Below, piece after piece: positions 44,490 to 53,851 of a stretch of DNA of 64,000 nt. The translations under genes were made by a program, and so were the position numbers. Below the pieces are notes generated by a model. The model was not told the origin of the DNA. It ran no database searches and saw only the letters and a program-made list of their open reading frames with translations. Within the stretch, counting starts at the first letter, position 1. Each line of letters opens with the position of its first letter. The stretch is from Oceanobacillus salinisoli (GTDB taxonomy: Bacteria > Bacillota > Bacilli > Bacillales > Amphibacillaceae), in NCBI RefSeq assembly GCF_009733865.1, contig NZ_WOFB01000003.1:62001-126000 (forward strand). The letters run 5' to 3'.

Positions 44490-44556
44490 AAAACTGCATT
44501 GTAATCTTATTTACGTTCATACTAAGAAGGATGATTTTTCTAAGGGAGTGAACGTA

Positions 44557-45279
44557 ATGAAAAAAGAGCAAGAAGAAAAAAAAGATGATCAATCGAATCC
44601 GTCCTCACTAGTCCAAAAAATTCAGTCTCTGGGTCAAACAAATGTACCACAAGCTCCAGATTCAAATATTCATGTTTTATCCATCATCGGACAGGTAGAA
44701 GGACATGTACAGCTTCCACCGCAAAATAAAACAACAAAATATGAACACATTATTCCGCAATTAATTGCCATTGAACAAAATCCGAAAATAGAAGGTGTAG
44801 TTATTTTATTGAATACGGTTGGAGGAGATGTGGAAGCCGGATTAGCTTTAGCTGAAATGATTTCTTCTCTGTCCAAGCCAACTGTATCGATTGTCCTTGG
44901 CGGTGGTCATTCCATAGGTGTACCAATTGCAGTATCTACAGACTATTCATTCATTGTCCCGACTGCAACGATGACTATTCATCCAGTACGGTTAACAGGA
45001 TTAGTTATCGGTGTTCCTCAAACCTTTGAATACTTAGATAAAATGCAGGAAAGGGTCATGCAATTTGTGATTAATCACTCTAATATTAAAGAAGAAAAAT
45101 TTAAGGATCTTATGTTTGCAAAAGGAAATCTAACGAGAGATATTGGTACAAATGTCGTTGGGGCAGATGCCGTAGAGTATGGAATGATTAATGAAGTTGG
45201 TGGCGTGAGTGAAGCTATGGCGAAACTGAATGAGTTGATTGACAGTACTAAAAATGCGGAAAGCCAGGTGATACAGTGA
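44557..45279 (+). CDS. tepA: ClpP-like serine protease TepA (YmfB)
   Basis: A 240-residue member of the ClpP/crotonase superfamily described as translocation-enhancing protein in B. subtilis. Catalytic Ser119 lies in [11 protein letters not shown] and His142 in [25 protein letters not shown] supplies the oxyanion region. The N terminus is charged and without a signal peptide. ATG 44557 follows TAAGGGAGTG; the earlier in-frame start is weaker. It overlaps ylzJ by 4 bases. Confidence 0.92.
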   Translation: MKKEQEEKKDDQSNPSSLVQKIQSLGQTNVPQAPDSNIHVLSIIGQVEGHVQLPPQNKTTKYEHIIPQLIAIEQNPKIEGVVILLNTVGGDVEAGLALAEMISSLSKPTVSIVLGGGHSIGVPIAVSTDYSFIVPTATMTIHPVRLTGLVIGVPQTFEYLDKMQERVMQFVINHSNIKEEKFKDLMFAKGNLTRDIGTNVVGADAVEYGMINEVGGVSEAMAKLNELIDSTKNAESQVIQ

Positions 45280-45482
45280 TATTGTATACACCATTATCGG
45301 AAACAGATATCTTTCCGCAATCAGCGGACGAATTTTCGAATCGACAGTGTATTTCCTGTGATGGGAAAATGATGATAGCGGATAGAAACACAGATGGTAC
45401 CTATCAAGTGGTTCAGTTACTGTCAACCGATCCGCAAGACTTTCTTGATCAGAGATATTTGCCAGGTTCTGTCTTAAATTAG
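45276..45482 (+). CDS. ylzJ: YlzJ-like small protein
   Basis: A 68-residue protein starting [15 protein letters not shown] with the motif [20 protein letters not shown], typical of the YlzJ family. No function is known. The GTG start overlaps the tepA stop codon (GTGA), so the two are translationally coupled; the pairing tepA-ylzJ is conserved in Bacillus. It is the last gene before spoIIIE and is followed by a terminator-like hairpin. Confidence 0.82.
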   Translation: MILYTPLSETDIFPQSADEFSNRQCISCDGKMMIADRNTDGTYQVVQLLSTDPQDFLDQRYLPGSVLN

Positions 45483-45546
45483 TCCTCTAGTGATACAAAC
45501 TTTCATCAGGAAGTGATGATAAGGATCTCCCACTGATTTGACTTTA

Positions 45547-45555
45547 TGATATAAT
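45547..45555 (+). promoter_or_regulatory. Extended -10 promoter before spoIIIE
   Basis: TGATATAAT is an extended -10 element about 150 bases before the spoIIIE start. It lies only about 20 bases ahead of a terminator-like hairpin, so it may be an attenuated leader. Confidence 0.45.
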
Positions 45556-45572
45556 AAACCTAAATGGATACA

Positions 45573-45606
45573 GCCCTTGCCAGTTTTGGCAGGGTTTTCT
45601 TTTCTA
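45573..45606 (+). terminator. Terminator-like hairpin between ylzJ and spoIIIE
   Basis: CCCTTGCC (45574-45581) and GGCAGGG (45588-45594) around a short loop, then TTTTCTTTTC. Confidence 0.7.
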
Positions 45607-45705
45607 CCCATATTATGATACAAATTGAAATGTATGGAAATATTGGATTAAAAGAGATAAACTAATATTCTATCACTCCAAATAAGGAGAAATAGAGGTG
45701 AAAGA

Positions 45706-47985
45706 ATGGGGAAAAAAAGAAAGAAGCGTAAAAGTACGAAACGAACAAAGCAACTGCAAAATGAATTGCTTGGTTTGTTATTTATAGCATTAGCAATATT
45801 TGGGAGTGGTGCTAGTGCAATTAGTGATGGTGCGATTCCAGCTGGGTTAGAAAATTTATTTCGATTTTTTCTAGGAATCTGGTATTTTGTCGCGTCTGTA
45901 CTTATACTTATTACAGGGATAATATTACTAGTTAAAAGAAGATTTCCGGATTTCTTTCATAAGAAGTTAGTTGGATTCTATATTCTATTTGTTGGAATAC
46001 TACTAATCACACATATTCAGACATTCGAAAGGTTATTACTTGAAGATGTATCGATTATTAGTACTACATGGAATCATTTCCTGTTATTTATTAATGGACA
46101 AGGAACTTCCATCCAAACCGGTGGAGGGATGATTGGAGGAATCTTATTTACTTTTACTAATTACCTATTCTCCCTTCCAGGAGCGAAAATAGTTGCTGTC
46201 TTTTCTATTATTATAGGAATTCTATTTATTACAGAAGTTTCCTTAGGTGATATTTTTGCTAAAATGCTGGAAAGAATTAAATCTGTGTTTGAGCGTATGA
46301 AAGAAGTCTGGGAAAAAGCTAAAATCAAAAAAGCCGAAATGAATGATCAGCGAATAACAGAAGAGGAAATAATAGAGGAACATGTAGCAGATGAAGAGCC
46401 ACTAATCAATGACTTCACTGATGTTACCTATAGTGCACAGGATCTTCAGGAAGAACAACCAAAACCAGAAGTTGAAAACACAGTTGTGGAAGATACCGCT
46501 GAAGACGAAAAAGAGAGTGATGAAATAGAATATCCAATTCCAATGACCGAGCCTGAGAATTACGAGTATATTTTGCCTTCACCGGACTTATTGGCAGAGC
46601 CTGCTCATAATGCACAGCAGCATGAGAAATCGCAGATACAGGCAACCGTCAGGAAGTTAGAGCGTACATTTAAGAGTTTTGGTGTGAGAGCCAGAGTAAC
46701 AAAAGTAAATGTCGGTCCTGCAGTAACTAAATATGAAATTTCACCAGAATCCGGTGTAAAAGTTAGTAAGATTGTCAGTTTGCATGACGATCTTGCATTA
46801 GCACTTGCTGCAAAAGACTTGCGAATAGAGGCACCTATTCCAGGAAAGTCTGCTGTCGGAATTGAAGTGCCTAATCAGGAAGTAGCGATGGTTTCGTTAA
46901 GAGAGGTAATGGATAGCACATGGAATAATAAAACGTCTAAACTTCTCGTTGCCTTAGGAAGAGATATTTCTGGTGATGCAGTTGTTGCGGAATTAAATAA
47001 AATGCCCCATGTACTAATTGCTGGTGCAACAGGAAGCGGGAAGAGTGTTTGTGTCAATGGAATTATTACAACTATTCTTATGCGGGCAAAACCTCATGAA
47101 GTAAAAATGATGATGATTGATCCGAAAAAAGTAGAATTAAATGTCTATAATGGTATTCCACATCTTTTAGCACCAGTTGTAACAGATCCGAAGAAGGCAT
47201 CCAGAGCTTTGAAGAAAGTAGTAGCAGAAATGGAACGAAGATATGAGTTGTTTTCAGAAACAGGCACAAGAAATATAGAAGGCTATAATGAATACATTCG
47301 AAAACATAATTTGACTTCCGAAGAATCACAGCCACATTTACCTTATATTGTTGTCATTGTAGACGAGCTAGCTGATTTAATGATGGTCGCTTCCAGCGAT
47401 GTGGAGGATGCGATTACGAGATTGGCACAGATGGCGAGGGCTGCGGGAATTCATATTATTATTGCAACGCAAAGACCGTCTGTTGATGTCATTACAGGTG
47501 TCATTAAGGCGAACATTCCATCACGTATTGCCTTTAGTGTTTCCTCTCAAACAGACTCAAGAACCATTCTCGACTCTGGTGGTGCAGAAAAACTATTAGG
47601 AAAAGGGGATATGTTGTTTTTACCTGTTGGTGCATCAAAACCTAAACGTGTTCAAGGTGCATTTCTTTCAGATGATGAAGTCGAGAGAATTGTTGACCAT
47701 TGTATTAATCAGCAGAAAGCCTCCTATCAGGATGAAATGATTCCTGAGGAGAACGATGAAGTAGTAACTGAAGTGGACGATGAACTCTATGACGATGCAG
47801 TACAGTTAATTGTTGAAATGCAGAGTGCCAGCGTTTCGATGCTGCAGAGAAGATTCCGCATTGGTTATACAAGAGCTGCGCGGCTTATTGATGCAATGGA
47901 AGAACGTGGAATTGTAGGACCTTATGAGGGCAGTAAACCTAGAACAGTACTAGTTTCCCAGTCGCAGGAAGAAAAAACTTCATAG
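45706..47985 (+). CDS. spoIIIE: DNA translocase SpoIIIE/FtsK
   Basis: SpoIIIE pumps the chromosome into the forespore and clears DNA from division septa. The 759-residue protein starts with a basic tail, four membrane helices (about 20-40, 55-80, 85-105, 140-175), an acidic linker (about 195-290), and the motor with beta domain and Walker [14 protein letters not shown] (about 441-453), then [13 protein letters not shown] (Walker B) and [12 protein letters not shown]. The C-terminal gamma domain (about 690-750) recognises DNA polarity sequences ([18 protein letters not shown]). GAGGTGAAAG precedes ATG 45706. ymfC and ymfD, which follow in B. subtilis, are absent. Confidence 0.97.
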   Translation: MGKKRKKRKSTKRTKQLQNELLGLLFIALAIFGSGASAISDGAIPAGLENLFRFFLGIWYFVASVLILITGIILLVKRRFPDFFHKKLVGFYILFVGILLITHIQTFERLLLEDVSIISTTWNHFLLFINGQGTSIQTGGGMIGGILFTFTNYLFSLPGAKIVAVFSIIIGILFITEVSLGDIFAKMLERIKSVFERMKEVWEKAKIKKAEMNDQRITEEEIIEEHVADEEPLINDFTDVTYSAQDLQEEQPKPEVENTVVEDTAEDEKESDEIEYPIPMTEPENYEYILPSPDLLAEPAHNAQQHEKSQIQATVRKLERTFKSFGVRARVTKVNVGPAVTKYEISPESGVKVSKIVSLHDDLALALAAKDLRIEAPIPGKSAVGIEVPNQEVAMVSLREVMDSTWNNKTSKLLVALGRDISGDAVVAELNKMPHVLIAGATGSGKSVCVNGIITTILMRAKPHEVKMMMIDPKKVELNVYNGIPHLLAPVVTDPKKASRALKKVVAEMERRYELFSETGTRNIEGYNEYIRKHNLTSEESQPHLPYIVVIVDELADLMMVASSDVEDAITRLAQMARAAGIHIIIATQRPSVDVITGVIKANIPSRIAFSVSSQTDSRTILDSGGAEKLLGKGDMLFLPVGASKPKRVQGAFLSDDEVERIVDHCINQQKASYQDEMIPEENDEVVTEVDDELYDDAVQLIVEMQSASVSMLQRRFRIGYTRAARLIDAMEERGIVGPYEGSKPRTVLVSQSQEEKTS

Positions 47986-48007
47986 GCTAAGACTACCTAG
48001 TGTTAAG

Positions 48008-48044
48008 AAACAGACTTGTTAGAATAGCAAGTCTGTTTTTTTTG
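48008..48044 (+). terminator. Intrinsic terminator after spoIIIE
   Basis: AACAGACTTG and CAAGTCTGTT form a long stem around a 9-base loop, followed by a run of T. Confidence 0.9.
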
Positions 48045-48120
48045 CCGTATAATGGATGATAAATGGAAAAAATGTGCAATATAGTATAGTAACAAACTAT
48101 TTACTCTGGGAGGATCATTC

Positions 48121-49410
48121 ATGCAGGATATTATGGAAAAACGATTGAATGAACAAGGAATTGATTTACATTTTATTCAAAGTAAAAAATACAAAACCAT
48201 AAACATCATTGCCAAATTAAAAGCACCATTGGATAGAGAATCGATTACAACAAGAGCCCTGCTACCTTATATTTTAAAACAAGGTACAAAATCATATCCA
48301 AGCCGAAGAGACCTGCAGCTAAAACTAGATGATTTGTACGGAGCGGTTCTATCTGTTGACGGTGGAAAAAAGGGAGAAAATCATATTCTGACTTTCAGGC
48401 TGGAATTGGCTAACCCAAAATTCATACCCGAAGAATCATCCATTATGGAAGAAGGAATTGCCTTGTTCAGTGAGCTCTTGTTCCATCCCAATGTGAAGGA
48501 TAACGGATTTGACAGGAAAATTTTTGAACGGGAGAAAGATACACTAAAGCAAAAAATGAATGCAATTAAAGATGATAAAATGCAATATGCGAATATGCGA
48601 TTAATTGATGAAATGTGCAAAGGTGAACCGTATGAACTACATGTACATGGTTATGAAGAAGATTTAAATCAACTAACAGCTGAAAATGTTTATCAGTATT
48701 ATCGGAACTCACTTCAAGAAGACAAGATGGACCTTTATATTCTTGGTGATTTTAACGAAGATGAAGTAAGAAAACTTATTACTTCTGCCATAAAGCGTGA
48801 CGATGTTAGTCTTGGAGAAGTTTCAGATATTAAGAAGGGTAAAGGAAATATCAAATCAAAAGAAGTCATTGAAAAACAGAACGTTCAACAAGCAAAGCTA
48901 CATATTGGCTATCGAACGAATACTACGTTTAAAGATGAGGACTATTATGCGTTACAGGTTTTTAATGGGATTTTCGGTGGTTTCCCCAGTTCAAAACTTT
49001 TTATTAATGTTCGTGAAAAGAATAGCTTAGCATATTATGCTTCTTCTCGAATGGAAAGTCATAAAGGCCTACTATTTGTTTTTAGCGGTATTGCTCCAGA
49101 TGATTACGAAAAAGCCAGAGATATTATCAGGGAACAGATGACAGCAATGAAAAATGGAGATATTACGGAAGAAGAGCTGGAGGAAACCAAGGAGTTAATT
49201 ATTAATCAATTGCTGGAAACCATGGATCATCCACAGGGATTAGTGGAACTTCTGTATCAGCAAGTACTGGGAGAAAAGACGATTTCACCGAACGAATTAC
49301 TTGGCCATATTAGGAACGTTACAAAAGACCAGGTCGTTCAAGCGGCGCAAAAAGTGGAAGAAGATACGGTTTATTTATTAACGAGTGAAGGAGGTCAAAA
49401 TAATGAATAA
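48121..49410 (+). CDS. ymfF: M16-family peptidase-like protein YmfF (no zinc motif)
   Basis: A 429-residue protein with the two-domain M16 fold (late signature VREKNSLAYYASSRMESHKG) but without H-x2-E-H: at the expected place it reads LPYILKQGTKSYP. It is probably the inactive partner of YmfH, as the two subunits of mitochondrial processing peptidase-like dimers are. TGGGAGG lies about 8 bases before ATG 48121. It overlaps ymfH by 8 bases. The role of the pair is unclear; an export or peptide-processing function has been proposed for such pairs. Confidence 0.88.
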   Translation: MQDIMEKRLNEQGIDLHFIQSKKYKTINIIAKLKAPLDRESITTRALLPYILKQGTKSYPSRRDLQLKLDDLYGAVLSVDGGKKGENHILTFRLELANPKFIPEESSIMEEGIALFSELLFHPNVKDNGFDRKIFEREKDTLKQKMNAIKDDKMQYANMRLIDEMCKGEPYELHVHGYEEDLNQLTAENVYQYYRNSLQEDKMDLYILGDFNEDEVRKLITSAIKRDDVSLGEVSDIKKGKGNIKSKEVIEKQNVQQAKLHIGYRTNTTFKDEDYYALQVFNGIFGGFPSSKLFINVREKNSLAYYASSRMESHKGLLFVFSGIAPDDYEKARDIIREQMTAMKNGDITEEELEETKELIINQLLETMDHPQGLVELLYQQVLGEKTISPNELLGHIRNVTKDQVVQAAQKVEEDTVYLLTSEGGQNNE

Positions 49411-50686
49411 ACAGACATATGATGATATTGCTGAAACACTCTATACCGAAAAACTGGATAATGGCTTAACTGTTTTTCTATTGCCAAAACCTGAAATGGC
49501 GAAAACCTATGGGATTTTTTCTACTGATTATGGGTCCATCGATCAAACATTTGTGCCTATTGGTCAAAATGAAGAAATTACCGTTCCTGAAGGGATTGCT
49601 CATTTTTTAGAACATAAATTATTTGAGAAGGAAGATCATGATGTCTTTGCTGATTTTGGGAAACAAGGAGCGTCTGCGAATGCTTTCACCTCATTTACCA
49701 AAACAGCATATCTTTTTTCAGCGACTAATCACATTGAAAAAAATGTAGAAACCCTTATTGATTTTGTACAGGACCCGTATTTCTCAGAACAATCCGTAGA
49801 AAAGGAAAAAGGTATTATAGGGCAAGAAATACAAATGTATAATGATCAGCCGGATTGGCAGTCATTTATGGGAACCATAAAGGCAATGTTCAAAAATCAT
49901 CCAGTTCATATCGATATAGCTGGTACAATCGAGTCCATCGGCAAGATTACCAAGGATGATTTGTATACGTGTTATCAAACGTTCTATCATCCAGAAAACA
50001 TGACTTTATTTATTGCGGGTAATTTTGATTCTGGAAAAATGATGGATTTAATTAAAACCAATCAAGCATCTAAAGAATTTAAGAAAATGGAAGAGCTGAA
50101 GCGTGATTTTCCGGATGAGCCAAAAGAAGTGGCAATGCCTGACAGTAAAATAACGATGCCAGTATCTATTCCTAAATGTACAGTTGGAATAAAAGAGTCA
50201 TCCAGTGAGTTAATGGAGGAAGAATTTCTAAAAAAAGACTTACTTCAAAATATGGTGATGGACCATTACTTCTCCAAGGGCGGATCCTTTTATCAAGAAT
50301 TGTATCAAGAAAAATTAATTGATGACAGTTTTTATTATGAAACAACATTAGATAAGAACTTCGGGTATACGTTAATTGGCAGTAATAGTGAAAATCCACA
50401 AGCATTTGCTGAGAAAGTAAAGAAAATGTTACTTTCTACAAATAACGAAATGTTATCAGAAGAAGAGTTCGAACGGATGAAGAAAAAGAAAATTGGGCAA
50501 TTACTCCGTGGCATGAATTCCTTGGAATTTATTGCTAATAAATATATTCATTATCACACTTCTGGAATAAATCTATTTGAAATCATACCAACTATTCAAT
50601 CACTACAGTTGGAGGATGCCAATAAGTTTATTCAGAGTTGGATAGAGGAAGACCGATTGGCAGTTTGTACGATTGCTGCGGAATAA
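49403..50686 (+). CDS. ymfH: M16 zinc peptidase YmfH
   Basis: A 427-residue M16 peptidase with the zinc motif at His67-Glu70-His71 (AHFLEHKLF) and the downstream EKEKGIIGQEIQMYNDQP segment. I chose ATG 49403, with AAGGAGG 8 bases upstream; the longer frame lies inside ymfF. The 8-base overlap with ymfF suggests a hetero-dimer made in fixed ratio. ymfI follows after 11 bases. The substrate cannot be read from the sequence. Confidence 0.92.
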   Translation: MNKQTYDDIAETLYTEKLDNGLTVFLLPKPEMAKTYGIFSTDYGSIDQTFVPIGQNEEITVPEGIAHFLEHKLFEKEDHDVFADFGKQGASANAFTSFTKTAYLFSATNHIEKNVETLIDFVQDPYFSEQSVEKEKGIIGQEIQMYNDQPDWQSFMGTIKAMFKNHPVHIDIAGTIESIGKITKDDLYTCYQTFYHPENMTLFIAGNFDSGKMMDLIKTNQASKEFKKMEELKRDFPDEPKEVAMPDSKITMPVSIPKCTVGIKESSSELMEEEFLKKDLLQNMVMDHYFSKGGSFYQELYQEKLIDDSFYYETTLDKNFGYTLIGSNSENPQAFAEKVKKMLLSTNNEMLSEEEFERMKKKKIGQLLRGMNSLEFIANKYIHYHTSGINLFEIIPTIQSLQLEDANKFIQSWIEEDRLAVCTIAAE

Positions 50687-50697
50687 GGAGTAAGAAG

Positions 50698-51414
50698 ATG
50701 GGGGAAAACGTATTAATTATAGGTGCTAGTGGGGATATTGGTAAAGCAATCGTAAGGCGTTTAGCTGAAGACGGATATCAATTAATATTGCATTACCATC
50801 AAAACTTGCAGGCGATTAATGAACTTAGAAAGGAAATAAAAGATAAGGGCGTATTAAGTGTAATCCAGGCTGATCTTAGCAATGAGAGTGAAATAAATGA
50901 ATTTGTCCAGCAGCTTGTATTTCGAGTTGATAGTATTATTTTTGCCAGCGGCAGGGCGCAATTTGGTTTATTTCAGGAAACACCGGATTCAGTTATGGAT
51001 CAGATGTTAAATATACATGTTAAGGCACCATGGAAAATAACAAAGCATCTTTTGCCTCATATGATCCATCAGCAATTTGGAAAAATTATCTTTATTACTT
51101 CCATTTGGGCAGATGCAGGTGCAAGCTATGAAGTAGTGTATTCTTCTGTAAAAGGAGCACAAAACAGTTTTGTCAAAGCTCTTGCAAAGGAAGTTGCACC
51201 AAGTGGAATATCAGTAAATGCCATAAGCCCTGGGTTTATTGAAACAAAAATGAATAGTCATCTTTCCGAGGAAGAAAAGGCCTCTGTGATTTCGGAAATT
51301 CCTGTAAGTCGTGCTGGATTACCAAGTGAAATCGCTCATACAGTAAGTTTTTTGCTCGATAAAAGGTCAAGTTATATTCAAGGGGAAATTATTAATGTGA
51401 CTGGTGGCTGGTGA
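50698..51414 (+). CDS. ymfI: Short-chain dehydrogenase/reductase YmfI
   Basis: A 238-residue SDR enzyme with the cofactor motif GASGDIGKAI (about 8-17), the Asn of the active site in NIHVKAPW, catalytic Ser in FITSIWADAG, and Tyr/Lys in YSSVKGA. The C-terminal NAISPGFIETKMNSHL and GEIINVTGGW resemble 3-oxoacyl-ACP reductase (FabG), though the substrate is unknown. ATG 50698 follows AAGGAG by 7 bases; the upstream frame is inside ymfH. Confidence 0.9.
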   Translation: MGENVLIIGASGDIGKAIVRRLAEDGYQLILHYHQNLQAINELRKEIKDKGVLSVIQADLSNESEINEFVQQLVFRVDSIIFASGRAQFGLFQETPDSVMDQMLNIHVKAPWKITKHLLPHMIHQQFGKIIFITSIWADAGASYEVVYSSVKGAQNSFVKALAKEVAPSGISVNAISPGFIETKMNSHLSEEEKASVISEIPVSRAGLPSEIAHTVSFLLDKRSSYIQGEIINVTGGW

Positions 51415-51478
51415 TAACGGAAACTTCATTCAGTGGAAATTACGGCCGCTCCACCTGCATAAAAATTCTTATGTTTTA

Positions 51479-51508
51479 TGTATAAACGGAAAATAATATC
51501 ACATACTA
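51479..51508 (+). promoter_or_regulatory. Sigma-G-like promoter of ymfJ
   Basis: TGTATA (51479-51484), a 17-base spacer, and CATACTA (51502-51508) match the forespore sigma-G consensus TGAATA-N17/18-CATACTA with one mismatch. It lies about 30 bases before ymfJ. Confidence 0.65.
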
Positions 51509-51538
51509 TGCCTGTAATAATTCCAAGGAGGCAGATGT

Positions 51539-51793
51539 ATGTCAGTTCTTGATAATTTCGACACATGGAAAGGCTTTTTATCCAACCGTTTACAGCAGGC
51601 TCAACAGCAAGGGATGGACCAGCAAACCATCAACAGCATTGCGTCTGAAGTAGGAGATTACTTAGCGCAAAATGTCGATGCAAAAAACAAAGAAGAATCG
51701 GTTTTAAGAGATCTTTGGAATGCTGCTTCAGAACAAGAACAACAAGCTATTGCTAGTACAATGGTAAAACTTGTTCAAGGTAATTCCAAATAA
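51539..51793 (+). CDS. ymfJ: DUF3243 protein YmfJ
   Basis: An 84-residue DUF3243 protein: MSVLDNFDTWKGFLSNRLQQ, then VGDYLAQNVDAKNKEE and LVQGNSK at the end. No function is known. It has its own ribosome site (AAGGAGG), a sigma-G-like promoter and a strong terminator, so it is probably a monocistronic gene expressed late in the forespore. Small, helical, without membrane segments or cysteines. Confidence 0.88.
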   Translation: MSVLDNFDTWKGFLSNRLQQAQQQGMDQQTINSIASEVGDYLAQNVDAKNKEESVLRDLWNAASEQEQQAIASTMVKLVQGNSK

Positions 51794-51804
51794 TTTAAAC
51801 CTAT

Positions 51805-51842
51805 AGAAGCTGTATACTCCATCGAGGTACAGCTTCTTTTAT
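51805..51842 (+). terminator. Intrinsic terminator after ymfJ
   Basis: AGAAGCTGTA (51805-51814) pairs perfectly with TACAGCTTCT (51828-51837), then TTTTATT. Confidence 0.88.
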
Positions 51843-52022
51843 TAGGAAGGCAAAAATTAATGAATGAGTCATGCTAAGTTTTTCCAATAAAATTTTTAAG
51901 GAAATTGGTAAACTTTGCATATTATACTTTTCACTTCCGATAAAATCATTTATGATAGTATTGTATTGCAATAATATAGCATTATACAGCTTGAATAACG
52001 TAAAAAAGTAAAGGGGTTTACG

Positions 52023-52811
52023 ATGGATAAGGAATGGTACCTTGAATATGAAATTCAAAAAAATCGTCCTGGTTTACTTGGGGAAATCACATCATTGTTA
52101 GGAATGCTTTCTATCAATATTATCACGATTAATGGTGTAGAAAATTCAAGAAGAGGTATGCTCCTTGTTTCAGAGTATGACGAGAACATTGACCGATTAA
52201 AATCAATTATGCAAATGATGGAAACGATAAAAATAACGAAGATTCGCAATCCTAAATTGAAAGATAAAATGGCTGTACGTCATGGGAAATATATTCATAC
52301 AGATGTAGATGATCGAAAAACATTCCGTTTTGTAAGAGATGAATTAGGTTTGCTGGTAGATTTTATGGCAGAGTTATTTAAACAGGATGGGCATAAATTG
52401 ATTGGAATACGTGGGATGCCACGGGTAGGAAAAACAGAGTCCGTTGTTGCAGCCAGTGTTTGTGCCAATAAACGATGGTTATTTCTTTCGAGTACGATGA
52501 TTAAGCAAACGGTTCGAAGTGAGTTGATAGAGGGAGAGTACAATACGAATACAACGTATATAATAGATGGGATTGTGTCCACGAGGAGAGCGAATGAAAA
52601 ACATTGGCAGTTAATACGAGAATTGATGCAGCTTCCTGCTGTGAAAATTGTGGAACATCCGGATATATTTGTACAAACAACGGAATATACAATGGATGAT
52701 TTTGATTATATTATAGAGTTAAGAAGTCATGTTGATGAAGAGATTACATATGAATCATTTGAACAACAACAGTTTAATGAGGAAAGTGGCTTTTCGATGT
52801 TTGATTTTTAG
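52023..52811 (+). CDS. ymfK: DUF3388 protein YmfK with ACT-like and P-loop segments
   Basis: A 262-residue DUF3388 protein of unknown function. The first 75 residues look like an ACT domain (RPGLLGEITSLLGMLSINII, then ENSRRGMLLVSE), a small-molecule-binding fold. Around residues 135-150 lies GMPRVGKTESVVAA, which fits the Walker A pattern GxxxxGKT; a Walker B-like TYIIDGIV follows. Such a combination suggests an effector-controlled nucleotide-binding protein. AAGGGG lies about 10 bases before ATG 52023. ymfM follows after 17 bases. Confidence 0.85.
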   Translation: MDKEWYLEYEIQKNRPGLLGEITSLLGMLSINIITINGVENSRRGMLLVSEYDENIDRLKSIMQMMETIKITKIRNPKLKDKMAVRHGKYIHTDVDDRKTFRFVRDELGLLVDFMAELFKQDGHKLIGIRGMPRVGKTESVVAASVCANKRWLFLSSTMIKQTVRSELIEGEYNTNTTYIIDGIVSTRRANEKHWQLIRELMQLPAVKIVEHPDIFVQTTEYTMDDFDYIIELRSHVDEEITYESFEQQQFNEESGFSMFDF

Positions 52812-52828
52812 AACGGAAGGTGTTTTTA

Positions 52829-53746
52829 ATGGATATAGGGGCAAGGCTTAAAGAGGCTAGAGTCTCCAAAGGACTCTCATTAGATGAACTGCAGGAATTA
52901 ACCAAAATCCAAAAAAGATATTTGTCTGCCATTGAAGAAGGAAAACTAGAGGTGCTTCCAGGTAAATTCTATGCAAGGGCATTTATTAAGGAGTATGCAA
53001 ATGTTGTTGGAATTGATCCGAGCGAATTACTGGAAGAGCATAAAGAGGAAATTCCCAAAACAGAAGAAGAACCAACTGTAGAGTATAGTCGAATGCAACG
53101 CACAAGAAAGGAAAACCATGTAGAGAAAAATTCGAGGGTTTTTTCGGTGTTTCCGACGATTATTGTAGTATTACTGGTCATTGGTATTTTATTTGTTTTT
53201 TGGTATTTTAGAGATGGTATAGGGAATAATGCTGGAGATGTGACAGAGGAAGAAGAATTGAACGACACAGAAATTATTATTAACAATCCTAATGATTTGG
53301 ATGGAGATGCTGCTGAACCTGAAGATGAGGAAGAAGGCACGGAGGAAGCGGAATCAGAAGAATTACAAGAAGATGAAAATCAGGAGGGGGAAGAAGAGGA
53401 GGAGCAAGCAGAGCTTACATTGATTGAAGAAGGAACTGGATCCAGTCCTAAATCTACATTCGAATTGAACAATGTTGGTGATGAGCTTACTGTTGTATTG
53501 GAAACAGAAGGAAATACATGGCTTGATGTAAGGGCTGATGATGAGACATTAATTAGTGAAAACTTTACACCGGATCGTTCACCAGAAGAACTGGATCTCA
53601 GTGGTGCTGAACAAATTTACTTTAATATTGGTAATGCTCCTGATTTAAAAATAACCGTTAATGGCGTGGAATTAGAGTATCCGGTAGACCCAGAGAAATA
53701 TGTACACCAACAATTATGGATTCATATTAACGACGAAACTGAATAA
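52829..53746 (+). CDS. ymfM: RodZ-like HTH membrane protein YmfM
   Basis: A 305-residue RodZ homologue that links cell-shape proteins to the membrane. It has an N-terminal helix-turn-helix of Xre type (IGARLKEARVSKGLSLDELQ, residues about 3-70), a single membrane helix (about 110-130), a very acidic Glu-rich linker (about 140-200), and a C-terminal DUF4115-like beta domain (about 205-300). I chose ATG 52829, 8 bases after GGAAGG (52815-52820); an upstream GTG overlaps that site. The gene is followed by a hairpin and pgsA. Confidence 0.9.
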   Translation: MDIGARLKEARVSKGLSLDELQELTKIQKRYLSAIEEGKLEVLPGKFYARAFIKEYANVVGIDPSELLEEHKEEIPKTEEEPTVEYSRMQRTRKENHVEKNSRVFSVFPTIIVVLLVIGILFVFWYFRDGIGNNAGDVTEEEELNDTEIIINNPNDLDGDAAEPEDEEEGTEEAESEELQEDENQEGEEEEEQAELTLIEEGTGSSPKSTFELNNVGDELTVVLETEGNTWLDVRADDETLISENFTPDRSPEELDLSGAEQIYFNIGNAPDLKITVNGVELEYPVDPEKYVHQQLWIHINDETE

Positions 53747-53754
53747 ACATAGTG

Positions 53755-53790
53755 AAACCCTTCCTGTTGCCTATGTGGAAGGGTTTATCA
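53755..53790 (+). terminator. Hairpin after ymfM (weak terminator)
   Basis: AAACCCTTCC (53755-53764) pairs perfectly with GGAAGGGTTT (53777-53786). The following T tract is interrupted (ATCATG), so readthrough to pgsA is plausible. Confidence 0.65.
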
Positions 53791-53851
53791 TGTTTAACAC
53801 AGAAAGTCTTGGTCATCATTGAAATATAAAAACAGGAAGGGAATTTTGCAC

